Source: Panorpa germanica (taxonomy: Eukaryota > Arthropoda > Insecta > Mecoptera > Panorpidae). From it: 64,000 nucleotides of DNA. The notes beneath the pieces were generated by a model that was not told the DNA's origin, ran no database searches, and saw only the letters and a list, made by a program, of their open reading frames with translations. The DNA lies in the NCBI GenBank assembly GCA_963678705.1, contig OY783203.1, positions 6,510,001-6,574,000 on the forward strand, read 5' to 3'. Positions 34,811-46,632 of the stretch are shown piece by piece (positions within the stretch are counted from its first letter, which is position 1; each line of letters opens with the position of its first letter). Both the position numbers and the translations under genes were made by a program.

Positions 34811-36755
34811 TAGTCAAAGTTACGGTAGATCGGCGGTGACGTACGGCTAGGGAATCCCTGGATCAAGATTATACAGCAAAATATATTTTAAAACAGCGCC
34901 ATCTATGAGAGCTATTGTGAAACAATTTAAAAAAATATATGTATGAGTATGTTTAAAAATGATTCATATTGAAATTAACTATTTTTTACTAAATTAACTT
35001 ATTAAAAATTTAGTTGTCGTCATGCACTTCTTATTTATTTATTAATATTTATACATATTGAAATATTTGTAATGCCTGTTCCTTTTGTTAATAACAAATA
35101 TCTGATTTAAAAATTAATTCTTTATTCATGTTTCTTTATATATTTGTTTATAATGTAATATGTACAATTAATAATTATGGCACAATAGCTCAGAGCAATT
35201 ATGCTTGTGTTTCTTCGTGTTCGGTTTGGTTGTGTCAACAATTAAATTGATTATGTGCTTATAATAATAATACTTATAAAGCAGCAATGTTGTTCACATA
35301 TGTGAGGTGACGACACTATAGATACTGCCAACATTCTAAGAAGTCGTCAGTATTAGAACTCTGTTAAATAACAATTATTAATAAGTCCTCTTTAATTACT
35401 ATTCATATCATTGTCAGGATCTCCTATCTGTATAAGAAAAAAATCTTCGGTCGTGCTTTTTTATAATATCCCACCATTGCATAATCTTGTTTTCCACAGT
35501 CTTTATGCAATTTCGATTGTTTAACGATTCTTGTCCCATAGATAAAACATTTTCATTTTTCAGTCTATTTCTGTCAATCTTTTTGTTTATATAAAATTCT
35601 TTACAGTTGGCATATACTAGGTCATAGCATTAAAGTCGTAGTGATAAGGTGGAAGACGCAATACTTTGTGATCATGTTGCTTTGCGATGTTGTGAATTTC
35701 ATATACTTCTTTATATATATATATATATATATATAAATATATATATACGCGAAAGTTCGGTTTTTAGCATTTCTGGTGTGGTTGAGATATTATTTTTTTG
35801 TAGATAAATAACCAAATCGTTTTTCCATGTTGTATTAGATAGGGGTTTCACTATATTTTATAACAATATTATTTGGAATGTCTGTAGGGTCATTAGGTAT
35901 TGTCATTAATAATGGCTCTTGTAAATTGCGAATCAGTTGTTCTTTAAGCCATTTCTTGAACAATTTCGCGTTCTTATTGTTATGGTAATCCAATATCTGA
36001 CACTTTGTTGAAAATATTAGTGGCGCTTTCTCTACTGAAATTAGTTTGCAAATAATTAATATTTCAAAATACTTTTTAAGTGGACACATCTAAATATATT
36101 CTTACATTGAAAATTATATATAATTATGGCATATTTAACAAATTCATCTGCATCTTCCGACTGAGCATTGACAGGATAACGTGTTTTTTGTGGAGAAATG
36201 GGTACTCCAGAACCAGCAGCAACTACACACTTTTTGACACTCACAGTGATTTTTCTCCTATATACTACATGCTTCTGTTGTCCACCTACACGTATAAACA
36301 ATGTTTGTACTGTAGGACTCCAATTGTCCAGACTAATTGGGGTTCAAGCCAATCCAGAATTGTAGTTCTATTGCAGCTTTAAGTAATATTTGAATAATTA
36401 TCCAATATTTATGTTAAACTTTACCAATATTATAAATTTTAACGGCAATAATGTTGGTCCATCATTTTCAAAATATCGCAATGCTTTTCTTTTCAAAGAT
36501 CTAAATATTTTCACACCTTATATGCTTATAATATTATAATATTTGACAATAAATTTGACAGTTCGTTCTATTTAAATAAATAAATTTAAACTTGTTTACA
36601 AAATAAGTACAGACATACGTTTATACATTAGTCTATACTTAACATAGAAGACAACTGGTGAATTATTTATCCTTTTCACTCCCATAAATATTATAGTAAT
36701 AAGAGTGAGACAAAGCTTTTTTAATGTGTCGTAGCTTTATACAGCTACTCTATTC
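34811..36755 (-). mobile_element. Decayed DDE DNA transposon (IS630/Tc1/mariner superfamily) inserted in the third intron copy
   Basis: The sequence interrupts the third intron copy between AAGCAACATA and TTCTCACT. Minus-strand fragments in order: a region ending PISPQKTRYPV...DADEFVKYAI (36301 down), where this group typically has a spacer leading to a DDFDK-AIRR motif; a GTAAG...TTTCAG intron; YHNNKNAKLFKKWLKEQL (near 36000), matching the usual D-Y-H-N-x-F-x-x-W-x-x-Q-L block; then NIAKQHDHKVLRLPPYHYDFN (35625-35700), matching the usual IAKEHGHEVLRLPPYHC-LNP. The catalytic VMDNASYH block is missing and an AT microsatellite replaces part of the coding region, so it is dead. Inverted ends are weak (TAG...AAAGTTACG versus TAG...AAAGCTACG). 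Confidence 0.65.
35712..35748. repeat. AT microsatellite inside the decayed transposase
   Basis: About 37 bases of almost pure (AT)n lying between the conserved transposase blocks. Confidence 0.85.
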
Positions 36756-36756
36756 T

Positions 36757-36898
36757 CACTCACTGCTTTAATTTAATTTTGTATTTAATTTAAATCGTTT
36801 AGCATATGCCATATGTTATGCATATGACAATACGCGCAGTCATTCACAGTATCATTTTTAATTTAATTTATATTTTAAGTTTTCTTAGTTTTTTTTTA
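36757..36898 (+). repeat. Remainder of the third intron copy
   Basis: Matches 34021-34160 and 34421-34560 (GTTTAGCATATGCCATATGT and neighbours). It stops at the T-run before the branch/acceptor region, and the expected third exon does not follow. Confidence 0.9.
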
Positions 36899-36934
36899 GA
36901 ACCTTACAAGGTCCATTGCTTTAAATTGAAAATA

Positions 36935-37060
36935 TTATATTAAGAAAAACTATAATATAATAAAACCTTTAAAATGTGACAATTTGTCAAAATGCAGTAG
37001 GATTTACTTTTGAAAGAAGTTTAATGTCAGTTTTTGAAAAATATAGAAGAGAAAACAATT
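36935..37060 (+). repeat. Short dispersed repeat shared with 63470-63545
   Basis: GTGACAATTTGTCAAAATGCA, then GATTTACTTTT, then a block ending GTCAGTTTTTGAAAA aligns with a similar ordered series at 63470-63545, just upstream of the PIF/Harbinger fragment. It may be the non-coding end of that element. Confidence 0.45.
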
Positions 37061-37439
37061 TTATTACTAATTGTTATTAGAAATAGCAATTTTAATTATT
37101 TCACCAACTAAAATAACTAAACTTAATTTAAAACACAAATGTGAAAAGGAATGGTTAAACGAGAACCTGAAATCTAGATTACAATATTAAATAAAAACAA
37201 CAAATTAAATATCAAAACAGTGAATGAGGTTTAACTCTTCGGCTTACTTTAAGCAACTTGTGTTTATTCTCCTTGATTCTAAATTTAAGGCCACGATCTC
37301 ACTGGCGTAGTTTTAATTATGTTAACTATAGCATACCTAGCACACTGTTGTATTTCCATATCTCGTTTTGTTATAATACATACTAGCGTTTACTTTGTCT
37401 AGCGTTTACAAGCAACGACTGCCTTTTGTGTGTGAATTA

Positions 37440-37985
37440 AATTTAATTTCAAATTTTAATTCCATTTTTAAATTGAAATATTACAACATATAACAACAAA
37501 TAATTTCTCACATAAACTGACTAAGAAAATATATTTGTTAAATTTGTTCATTATTTGATCAACTTTTTTTCAAAATTTGGGATTTATTTTTTCGATTTGT
37601 ATATTAGGTACCAAAGTTAGCCCATATACAAAATTTCAAGTTTCCAGTCCAATTTTTACTCTCGTCTAAACCGCCCCTGTACCCCGAAATAAAATTTTTA
37701 AATGTTAAATTTTGAATGTTTTGAGGACAGTCTTAGAAAAAGTCTCAAAAGTCTTAGAATTTTTTTCTCTACAAATATTTCAGGAAAGTGCGCGAGCCGT
37801 TTTCGAGCCACCATACGAATCGCATAAACATATAAACAAATAAATGTTTCAACTGTATACATTATAATATAGGATTTTCAATTTATTCGTAAAAATTTGA
37901 GGACGCCAAAAGTCTTCGAATTTCTTCTCTACGAAATAGGAAATTTTCAAAAACTTCTCTGGAGCCGTTTTAGCCTGTGGCTTAA
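37440..37985 (-). repeat. Dispersed repeat family D1, copy 2
   Basis: Reverse-oriented match to 2441-2995. Part of the family consensus (the block containing CTACGAAATAGGAAATTTTC and CCGTTTT) occurs twice here, at about 37720-37810 and 37890-37975, so this copy is itself partly duplicated. Confidence 0.6.
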
Positions 37986-38868
37986 TGCATGTTACAGAGT
38001 TGAAATTTGAGATTTGATTTACCTGTTTACATATTACATATTTTATTACCAGTAAACGCTATTAAATTTTAAAATCCTAAAGTCTTATAACTGGAAAAAA
38101 AATTGCAAATTAAATCATATATTATTAGGACGTACGTTAAAGTATTTTTAAAAAAAATGTTTGAAGAATATTTACTTGAAATAGTCATAAAAGGTAGACA
38201 AGTGTTAACACAACTTTAATATTTGTTTAAAATTTCACGTGAAATTGATTTAAATCGTTGTGATTTACTGTGGGTTAGTTAAATCAATCAACAATAGTTT
38301 AAATCATACTATAACCCCGAACCCTGACTTAACCTCTGGCTGTAGATTGAACCCTAAATTAACATGAATAGGAGAGGGTGGTTTTGTAGTCGAAGATCAT
38401 AGAACAAAGTGTATATTGCAGCCGGCTGCAAAAAGAACTTATGAACGCACCCTACCTCCAGTTGATACTGAAATATATTATCAATGCCACCCTAAACAAT
38501 CAGGGGAATATTTAACATTTATAGGTTTTCTGATTTTATCCCTTGACTATAGTATATCATTGTCCCTCTCTGTCGCAGGTATAAGTAATAGGATTTTAAA
38601 GAGAGAAAATAAACTTTCAGTAAATGCCGCTTTTAAAATATTGAATATATTGAGTATTGTTAAACATTTATAGTATTTTTCAATATTTACAAATGTATGT
38701 ACTTATTGCTTTCTCTTTCGTTTAAATAATATCACAGAGTTGATAAAAGTGAAACAGATGTTTCTGAGAGGGCGGTCTTATAGACTAACAATTGGAACGT
38801 GCCGGCCAGCGGGAGAACCATAAGCCGTATTATTGTCACCAAAAATTTGCCGTTATCGGGGGATTGAA
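37986..38868. other. Upstream region of the homeobox gene, no gene recognised
   Basis: AT-rich with a less AT-rich stretch at 38320-38480. The plus-strand open frame 38416-38673 has no domain. This is where proximal control elements of the homeobox gene would be expected, but I cannot point to specific sites. Confidence 0.4.
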
Positions 38869-38871
38869 ATT

Positions 38872-38906
38872 TATAAAATGTCTCATTTTGAAAGTGTATT
38901 TCAGTC
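38872..38906 (+). promoter_or_regulatory. Core promoter of the homeobox gene: TATA box and initiator
   Basis: TATAAA at 38872-38877 and an arthropod initiator TCAGTC at 38901-38906 are separated so that the initiator A (38903) lies 31 bases after the first T of the TATA box, the standard geometry. The predicted 5' leader is 112 bases to the ATG at 39015. Confidence 0.6.
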
Positions 38907-39014
38907 TGTGCAGATCGACTTAAAATTCAATCGAAGTGTTTTTGATAATTGTTTATAAAAGTTCAGTTTTTTTGACTCGTTAGTGAATGTGTTTGTTTAT
39001 TTATTGTAACAGCT

Positions 39015-39906
39015 ATGAGTGCCATGACGACAAGTTATACCCCAGGATATCTTACCATGCACCACTATCCGGAGTATAATAATCAGCAGCCCCTTCACGT
39101 ACCTGTGGTACCATCTCATGTTACGAATCAAGAAGGAATACAAGCGAACAACTACGGTTATCAAAATTCGTATAACCTGGCGCAACAAAACAATCTCCAT
39201 AATCCTGTCGTCAACATAAACGATCATCAAGCTGTGTTGAATCCTCAACAACAATATGCTTATGCTCCCACGACCATGACCATGAATATGCAACATCAAA
39301 ACAACCAGCTCCATCAGACTTACAATGCGCCAATGGGATCAACGAATTATAACACAGACTTGATAAGTCCATCGCAAATAGTAGAAAACTTTACAAATTT
39401 GCCACACACAATGCCAAACCAGCCTAGAGTAACGCACACAGAAGTGACCTCACATAATTCACCTTCAGTACGAGATCTACTAACAAGAGACAGAAACATT
39501 ACGAACAGTTCTCAGCAAACATTAAGAAATGGAACTTCTACAAATAATTACGTAACATACAACCAACAAAATTATGCTCGACCAGCAAATCAGTCAAGCA
39601 ATAACAATATATACAATTACCAAAGCAACCAACCAACAATATCAGCACCAACAATATCAGCACCAACATCATCAACGTCTCCAGCAAATACAACTGAATT
39701 GAATGGAAATAAATCCTTATTATCGCAGGCTCTTCAAGGTGAATTACCTTATTACCGTTCACCAAGAGAGTATAGTTTAGAACCATCGTCCAGTTCAAGT
39801 ATCTCTCCGTCAGGAAGTCAAAGTTCATCCACAAAGTCCTCCACCAATGTCACCAACATGGTTGCGGAGCGTGAAAAGAATAGGAAACCTCATCCTTTGA
39901 TAAATG
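39015..39906 (+). CDS. ftz: ftz-like homeobox gene, coding exon 1
   Basis: 297 codons plus one base, ending at a strong G|GTAAGT donor. The predicted full protein is 429 residues. This exon encodes a low-complexity Asn/Gln/Ser/Thr-rich region starting MSAMTTSYTPGYLTMHHYPEY. Near residue 152 is SVRDLLT, which resembles the LRALLT element by which Drosophila Ftz contacts the nuclear receptor FTZ-F1; the first Leu is Val here. There is no YPWM hexapeptide before the homeodomain, as expected for Ftz proteins that lost it. Just before the splice is a basic stretch (EREKNRKPHP). The intron of 234 bases lies immediately upstream of the homeodomain, the usual Hox position. Identity rests mostly on exon 2; ftz is the best reading, another diverged Hox gene is possible. 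Confidence 0.72.
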
Positions 39907-40140
39907 GTAAGTAAAAATTTAACAACCCATTTCTTTTTACTATTTAATTAACAAATTGTCAGCGGTTATGAAACTAAAAGCACTTATTAGTAGTTTTCAT
40001 AGAAACGTTAAAGTGTATTTACGAATGTATTAATCTTGGATATATTTCATCTGGGCCAAGGTTATTAATTTATTTATTATATATATACAATTAAATTTTA
40101 AATTGTCGTGACAAGTTTTAATGTAAATTTTTGTTTATAG

Positions 40141-40538
40141 ATGATAATGAACCCAAAAGAACTCGCCAAACCTACGGGCGTGGCCAAACATTGGAACTGG
40201 AAAAAGAATTCCAAAATAATACTTATTTATCTCGACAACGTCGACATGATGTTGCACGAGGTTTAGGGTTAACGGAAAGGCAAGTCAAAATATGGTTTCA
40301 AAATCGCAGAATGAAAGCCAAAAAAGATAAAAATATAGCAGCAATCCCTGCTCCATTAAACAACGTTATTATGAATCAAAATATTACTAATATGCTGCAA
40401 GTGCCAATGGTGCAGAATATGTACCCAGATTTTAACAGCAATCAAGGTTTATTGCAATCTCGAATTCCAGAAAGCATGCAATCCAGATCCCCCTCAGATA
40501 TGAACTTAATAAGAAATATCATAGAACCCTTGGAATGA
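40141..40538 (+). CDS. ftz: ftz-like homeobox gene, coding exon 2 with homeodomain
   Basis: Starts after a TTTGTTTATAG acceptor, completing a split Asp codon, and ends TGA. The homeodomain covers residues about 302-361: [20 protein letters not shown] at its start and [20 protein letters not shown] at its end. DNA-contact residues are Antennapedia-type: R5, Gln50, Asn51 and Arg53. Compared with typical Ftz, it keeps KRTRQTY and the RRMKxKKD end. Gly at positions 9 and 11 and [19 protein letters not shown] in helices 1-2 are unusual and show fast evolution. The C-terminal tail of about 68 residues has no motif. In insects Ftz is a nuclear transcription factor working with FTZ-F1 in segmentation and neurogenesis. 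The Q29-R-R-H-D-V-A and V45 residues also recall Abd-B/Hox9-like proteins, but the N-terminal arm does not. Confidence 0.75.
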
Positions 40539-41047
40539 GATAAACATTTTCATTATTGAACAATTATCATATCAAATGTTCTCGAAATTTAACGGAAATA
40601 TTATAGAAAAAAATAGAATAATATGAGAAGATTGAATTAGCTAATTTGCCATTGTAACATATAGTTCCTACTACATTAAGATTTATTAATAGATATGATA
40701 AAAAGAAATATAATTCAAATTACGAAAGTTCGGGGGCGACTTATTTTCTTAAAGAAAATTTGGTACATTTCCATATCTTTAATATATGAATTTCTTTTTT
40801 TTTAATTTTCATGACCCAAGAGACAATATCTTAAATAACATTTATATAAGGTAAATTTGGTTCTTAAAAAAATGTGATGCCATTAAACAAATAATAATTA
40901 ATTATTTTAATAAGCCAGAAATAATATAATTAATTTGTGAAATGAAAATTAGAAACAGTATTTTCACTATTTATGTATATATAAATTTATATTTTAAAAA
41001 ATATATTTATTAAACAAACATAAAAATAATTAGAGATATTGAATAAA
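40539..41047 (+). other. Probable 3' UTR of the homeobox gene
   Basis: The first AATAAA after the stop is at 41042-41047. From 40759 onward this sequence is also part of a duplicated module (copy at 45968-46620). Confidence 0.35.
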
Positions 41048-41411
41048 TTTTATACTGTATTAAACAAGATTATGTCTCAAAATATAATGTATTACAGAAT
41101 TTTGAATAAATTTTATTTTTTTAATTGTTTGTTGAATTATTTTAAACTTATATTGAAAGTAAAAAGCGAGAGGCGCCGACTGTAGAAGCGGGAATCCATA
41201 TCAGCATCTGTAAGTACTTTTACACGAAAAACAATTAATAAGATTTGTGGAACAGTTTCTAAAATTATATATTACTTCTGTAATTTATAATATCTAAAAT
41301 CGTTTAAAAACTAAAGTGAGCCCATGTCTCAATTTTCCAAGTCATTTACTACTAATAAGGATTAAAATCGAAAATTCACAAAAAAGGTTACCGCCTTCGA
41401 CTTTAACAAAT
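40759..41411 (+). repeat. Duplicated module M, copy 1
   Basis: 653 bp, almost identical to 45968-46620, the same length in both copies. It begins TTTGGTACATTTCCATATC and ends CGACTTTAACAAAT. Confidence 0.95.
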
Positions 41412-44090
41412 CATTTAAAAGGATTTGAGTTGTCATAACATTCTTTTACCCCATATTACTATCTAAATTCCTTAAAGTGTATTTTCCGCCTCGTCTCGAG
41501 TCAAAATATAAATATTATAAAATATATTGAAAGGATTTTGAGTAGTTGTCATAACATTCTTTTAATCCATATCTATTACAAATACACATTTTAAGTTTCG
41601 TTCAATTCAACCCTTTCTACAAGGGGATTAGTTATTGTTAAATAACCCAAAGCAATTATTCATAACACCAACAAGCTGGGCAGTTGCAAATGAATGTAAA
41701 CAAACACAAGAAATACATATTTGTGTTCTTGCAAATTATGATAATTTGTTAAATAGGAGGTGTTTACTACCTGCTTTTGAAAAGATAAAAACTTCAAAGT
41801 CATTCCTTTCTTTAAACCGGTATATTTTCTTGAAACGAAACCCTAAATTTAAACAGGATGTTCAATAATAAATAAAGTCCAAAATATAATAAATATTTTA
41901 AAGTTTTATCCAAAAGTAAAATGATCCAAATTTTTAAATTTAGCAAAAATTGAAAAAAATATATAGTCGTATGTTAAAAGAAATTGGTGTTTAACAATAA
42001 AAAAATATGATTTAAATGAATTAATAAATTATTATACTTAAGTATTATAAAATATATATACAAGTAATAACATACTTTTAATTATATAAAACTAAGAATA
42101 TTTTGGTTTCTTCATTTATTTTATTTTATTTAACATCAGTTTATTGAGGCACATTATATATTTTAAAAAATGAACTATGATTAATGTCAAATTTATATTA
42201 TATCAATTCAAATAAAAATTTAATATTTTTAAAAAGTAATAATAAATTTGACAACGCCGCCGAAAGAAATGTATGAGTATAATCTCGTTCTATTTTGAAT
42301 TTCCTACTCGATTTGCCATTTGCAACGTTGCAGGCCATAACCCACATTTTCTATTGCTTTTATTTAATTAGTTTCGTAAATAGGTATCCTTTTGATATAT
42401 TTTTTTTTAATAGTTTAAAAAAAGAAAACTATGTCACTAAACTAAATCAATTAAATTTTAAGACAGTGTTTTAGTGTTGTGTTTTAATTGTTTTTATCTA
42501 TCCTCCAAATTTCACGACAGTTTCATCATTTACGTGTAAGTGTTGGTCTTGTAGGCCCTAGCCTCGACACATGCGTGGTCGTGTACAAATGGTGAAAGCG
42601 AATATATGTATACAAATTCATACAAATTCAATCTTAGCCATTCGTCACGAAACCCGCATGAGTGGCCTCCGCATTAGAGGCGAGCACAACTTTAACTTCG
42701 TGAAGGAAACTACTAGGCGTTTGATAAAACTAGAATTGAAAAGCCCTGCATTGAAAAAAACTGCATTTTATCTCAGAATGGAATAATCGGCCCCCAAACC
42801 GACAGTTTTACACCGCAAATATGAATACAAGAGTGTCAATGTTCGTCAACTTGTCTATCAACATGAGCTTGTAAAAAATAAGAAGAGCTAACTAAGAAAA
42901 TAAAAACAAAATATTTTACAAATATAATAGTTACAAACGAAATTAATGGAGGTAGGCCTCCTCTTTTGTAAATTTCATTATAAACTTCGCGAAGCGCACC
43001 TTCAGTAAAATCCTGCTCTGTTTGTAGACAAAATTTTAAACATTATTTGTTCAAAATAAAGTTGTCTTTATATTTCTATGACAAAAACAATTTTAGTACA
43101 AGTGTGCACCTAAGGTCAAATGTAGAAATGTAAGTAACCCGAACAAAAAGCTGAAATAATTTGATGAGAACTGAACTGGAATTGAATTTGAAATTCAAAT
43201 TCCATTTGTGCTTCCCGGATAGATAATATATTTTCAAACAAAAATAATAAATATTTATTATGAATAATAAAAATGTATCCTAGCAGCTAGTTGGTTTTTT
43301 AAAAATAGATTTTTGTTAGTAAAATATTTCTACGTTGTAAACGGGGTTTACGACCCTTATTTAAAATTAGAAATCGGTGAAAAAAATGGGGGAACTAACA
43401 ATGCTCTATATGAAAGAGAGATATATAAACTACATAACATTTGAAAGAGAAAACACTACCTGGGTAGTGTGAATTTATTTAAACTGAAACTCAAATTTTA
43501 ACATGGCGGCAATAGTAACGCACAGTTAGTTTCAGTTTTCTGATAAAACTTGTATTTATTTAAGTTGGTAAGTACTATTAATTTATTTATTAAGAGAATC
43601 CTTGTTTATAATTGTTTTTTTGTAACTTCATGTGTAAATTTGACTATAATTTTCCTTAAATAACAGTTTGAGTTCACTTGAGTAGTAACTGTCAACCTCA
43701 ACTTCTACTTCATGACATTCCTACATTCAGTTTTGTACCGTAACTAAATTATGTAGTGAATAAATAACTAAATTTTATTTTTAATGTAGACTTAATATTA
43801 AACATAGAATTATGATTTGTAGATAATGTTCTGTTAAATTTTAAATACCGCGTTAAGAAACATGTGTAATTCTTTGAAATTTGCATATATGTATATGAAA
43901 TGCATTTGCTTTATGTACAATTGACTTGGTTAGTTGAGTAAATATTAAATTATAAAAGTCGATAGTAACTTTATTTAATCAAAATGTTATAGAAGATAGT
44001 GACTGCGAATAAAAAGAACAAATATACGTCATACCATGACGTCACAATGTTTGTTTGGTGTATTAAACGAATATTAGAATTAAAACCTTG
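41412..44090. other. Segment X, present only in the first duplicate
   Basis: 2.7 kb separating module M from module T in the first copy, replaced by about a dozen bases in the second. It contains a local direct repeat (TTGTCATAACATTCTTTTA at about 41432 and 41538). A short plus-strand open frame at 42571-42786 has no domain I can name. An Inr-like CAGTTAGTTTCAGTTTTC near 43525 with a GGTAAGTA donor at 43567 might be a non-coding first exon, but that is speculative. Confidence 0.5.
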
Positions 44091-45965
44091 TTCAGTAAAT
44101 ATTAATATGTAGTGTGTTTTCTAATGTTTGTGTTTTCTTATACCAAAATAGTTTCACTCAACCTAAATTATGAATCATGAACCCAGGTTCTCATTCAAAA
44201 TACTGAAATTAGCATATACATTTTTTGATATAGTAATATTTTTCATATAGTTGAATACAACTGTACTATATAGTTTTTAATTCAATTATTTTTTAATAAA
44301 TCGCAATATTATAGAATATATTAACAATTATTATAATCATTTAGCCTTTAATCCAAACTTAATAAAAATATATCTGCGTGTGATGTTACGTTATATACTT
44401 GTTCATAGTTGATGGTTGTGAAAAAGGAAAAAATAATCTCTATTACTTATTTTATATATGACGTCATACGCAGAATTAAAACAAACCGCAAAACTGAAAT
44501 TCTTATACCAGCATCTCCGTCTTCACGAAATGTTTTCACTAAATCATTGTAACTTATGTTAGCTTCTGCTAACTTCCTTCTCATTCCAACTGATATACAA
44601 TTATGGAATTAATGTACTAGTTGCTGCTGGATCTGCAGCATCCTCATCTTCAATTAATATTCTTAACTCCATTTTTAAATCTTTTAATATCGTACTCTCT
44701 GAAATAATACGAGCAGCAGCAAATGGCTTCATAGCTTTCGCACTCCCAATAAAATTAAGTCTGCAGTCATGATCTGATTTTGGATGACCAAGTGAACATT
44801 TTCTACATGATGCAGCAACACGTACAACACCATCATATGTTTCATTACATCAATTAACCCCTCACAATTATTTTTCTCAACAAAGGTATCATCATCAACC
44901 TAAATAGACATGGTTTCTTCATTGTTGTGTATGGTAGCTATTATTGCAGACTCTGACGGTCCTATATTTAATTCAGACAGAATGAAATTGGACGGTGCAC
45001 TTTGTGGTCTGTAACATATATTTTTAAATGAACAATTAAGCAGAAGGAAAATATTCATAAGTCTAAAATACTTAAATACTAATTTTCAATCGATTGCCAA
45101 TTTTAAAGATGAAATAATTTAATTTATAATGCTTACAACACTGTTACTGTTGAATTTTCTCAGAATTTTGAATTGTCATTTTTCGTTCGACTCTGGCCCA
45201 TTCACGACAACTATCCTGTGCCACCACCTCAATAGTTCTTCCTATTTCATATTCATATTTTTTGAAAGTTTTTCCATCAAGTGATAAAATATTTAATGAC
45301 GCTAAAAGCTTGTTTAGGTGTGTTGATTCCATCCCAGCATATAGCGCACCTAGAAAAATAGTTTATATATATAACACACACAATACACATATATAATCAT
45401 TTTCTATTATCTAATTTATTTACCAATGACAACTTTGGAATTGACGTCAAAACGTTTTCTTTTTGTAGTAGAATCAGTCACTTCTTCATGCTGCTTGTCA
45501 GTTGGCACAAGATTATTTATATTACAAACAATGCACAACATGTAAAAAATTGAACCCAAGTCTTGCCGTTCTTCTGATGTAATATTTTCTAAATCCAATA
45601 ATCCATTACATTTCATGTGTTTACCCAAATGATCTATTTCTATTATTCTCCTTCCCTGTAAGATATTACATATGGGAGATATTGGGTTATCTATTATTTT
45701 TCTTTTTTGTCCTGATTTATTCTGAGCGACTCGTTGGTTAAATTTTTTTTTCAGTAACTCTTTTGCTTTTCCAAAAATAACGTTTTATTTCTTCACTCAT
45801 TTTTATTGCACTCTATTGCACACTATTGTAAATAATATTTTAAATATTTGCAAACAGTATATAATATTTAATATATTTATAAATATTATATAAAACATAA
45901 CAATTTGGCTGTCAAAAACAAAACACACATGCGTCAATATACGTAAATTTACAGCGTTGCCAAAT
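44091..45965 (-). repeat. Duplicated module T, copy 1 (Mutator-like transposon remnant)
   Basis: 1875 bp matching 46633-48552 closely. It lacks a 47-bp segment present in the other copy (46928-46974). Contains the transposase fragments listed separately. Confidence 0.95.
44550..45805 (-). pseudogene. Mutator-like transposase-domain fragments, copy 1
   Basis: Minus-strand pieces of one ancestral protein: IIEIDHLGKHMKCNGLLDLE and RQDLGSIFYMLCIVC (45420-45660), MESTHLNKLLASLNI followed by SLDGKTFKKYEYEIGRTIE (45144-45332), then a block containing CRKCSLGHPKSDHDCRLNF (about 44750-44850). This order (zinc-type region, G-x-G-S-I-F, THLN-x-L-x-x-L-N-I, K-T-F-K-x-x-E-x-E-V-G, and a distal DCR-NF-GS-KAM block) matches the Mutator-like transposase domain common in arthropod genomes. 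Several frame changes, introns or gaps separate the pieces. Copy 1 has a frameshift near its N-terminus that copy 2 lacks. Non-functional. Confidence 0.65.
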
Positions 45966-45967
45966 AT

Positions 45968-46620
45968 TTTGGTACATTTCCATATCTTTAATATATGAAT
46001 TTCTTTTTTTTAAATTTTCATGACCCAAGAGACAATATCTTAAATAACATTTATATAAGGTAAATTTGGTTCTTAAAAAAATGTGATGCCATTAAACAAA
46101 TAATAATTAATTATTTTGATAAGCCAGAAATAATATAATTAATTTGTGAAATGAAAATTAGAAACAGTATTTTCACTATTTGTGTATATATAAATTTATA
46201 TTTTAAGAAATATATTTATTAAACAAACATAAAAATAATATAGAGATATTGAATAAATTTTATACTGTATTAAACAAGATTATGTCTCAAAATATAATGT
46301 ATTACAGAATTTTAAATAAATTTATTTTTTTAATTGTTTGTTGAATTATTTTAAACTTATATTGAAAGTAAAAAGCGGGAAGCGCCGGCTGTAGAAGCGG
46401 GAATCCATATCAGCATCTGTAAGTACTTTTACACGAAAAACAATTAATGAGATTTGTGGAACAGTTTCTAAAATTATATATTACTTCTGTAATTTATAAA
46501 ATCTAAAATAGTTTAAAAACTAAAGTGAGCCCATGTCTCAATTTTCCAAATCATTTACTACTAATAAGGATTAAAATCGAAAAATCACAAATAAGGTTGC
46601 CGCCTTCGACTTTAACAAAT
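45968..46620 (+). repeat. Duplicated module M, copy 2
   Basis: 653 bp match to 40759-41411, beginning directly after module T copy 1, which fixes the tandem-duplication junction at about 45966. Confidence 0.95.
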
Positions 46621-46632
46621 ATTTTATTATTA

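Noticed and set aside
38416-38673. 85-codon plus-strand frame upstream of the homeobox gene
   Set aside because: No domain and no splice or promoter context; the frame is AT-rich and hydrophobic by composition.
39538-39834. Minus-strand open frame opposite the homeobox exon
   Set aside because: Antisense of Ser/Asn-rich codons giving Leu/Ile runs; no independent evidence.
42571-42786. 71-codon frame containing a helical HNFNFVKETTRRLIKLEL segment
   Set aside because: Faint resemblance to transposon-encoded proteins only; I cannot name a family, and no second piece is nearby.
43500-43575. Possible non-coding first exon with Inr-like start and GGTAAGTA donor
   Set aside because: Only short motifs support it, and no downstream acceptor or coding exon could be linked.
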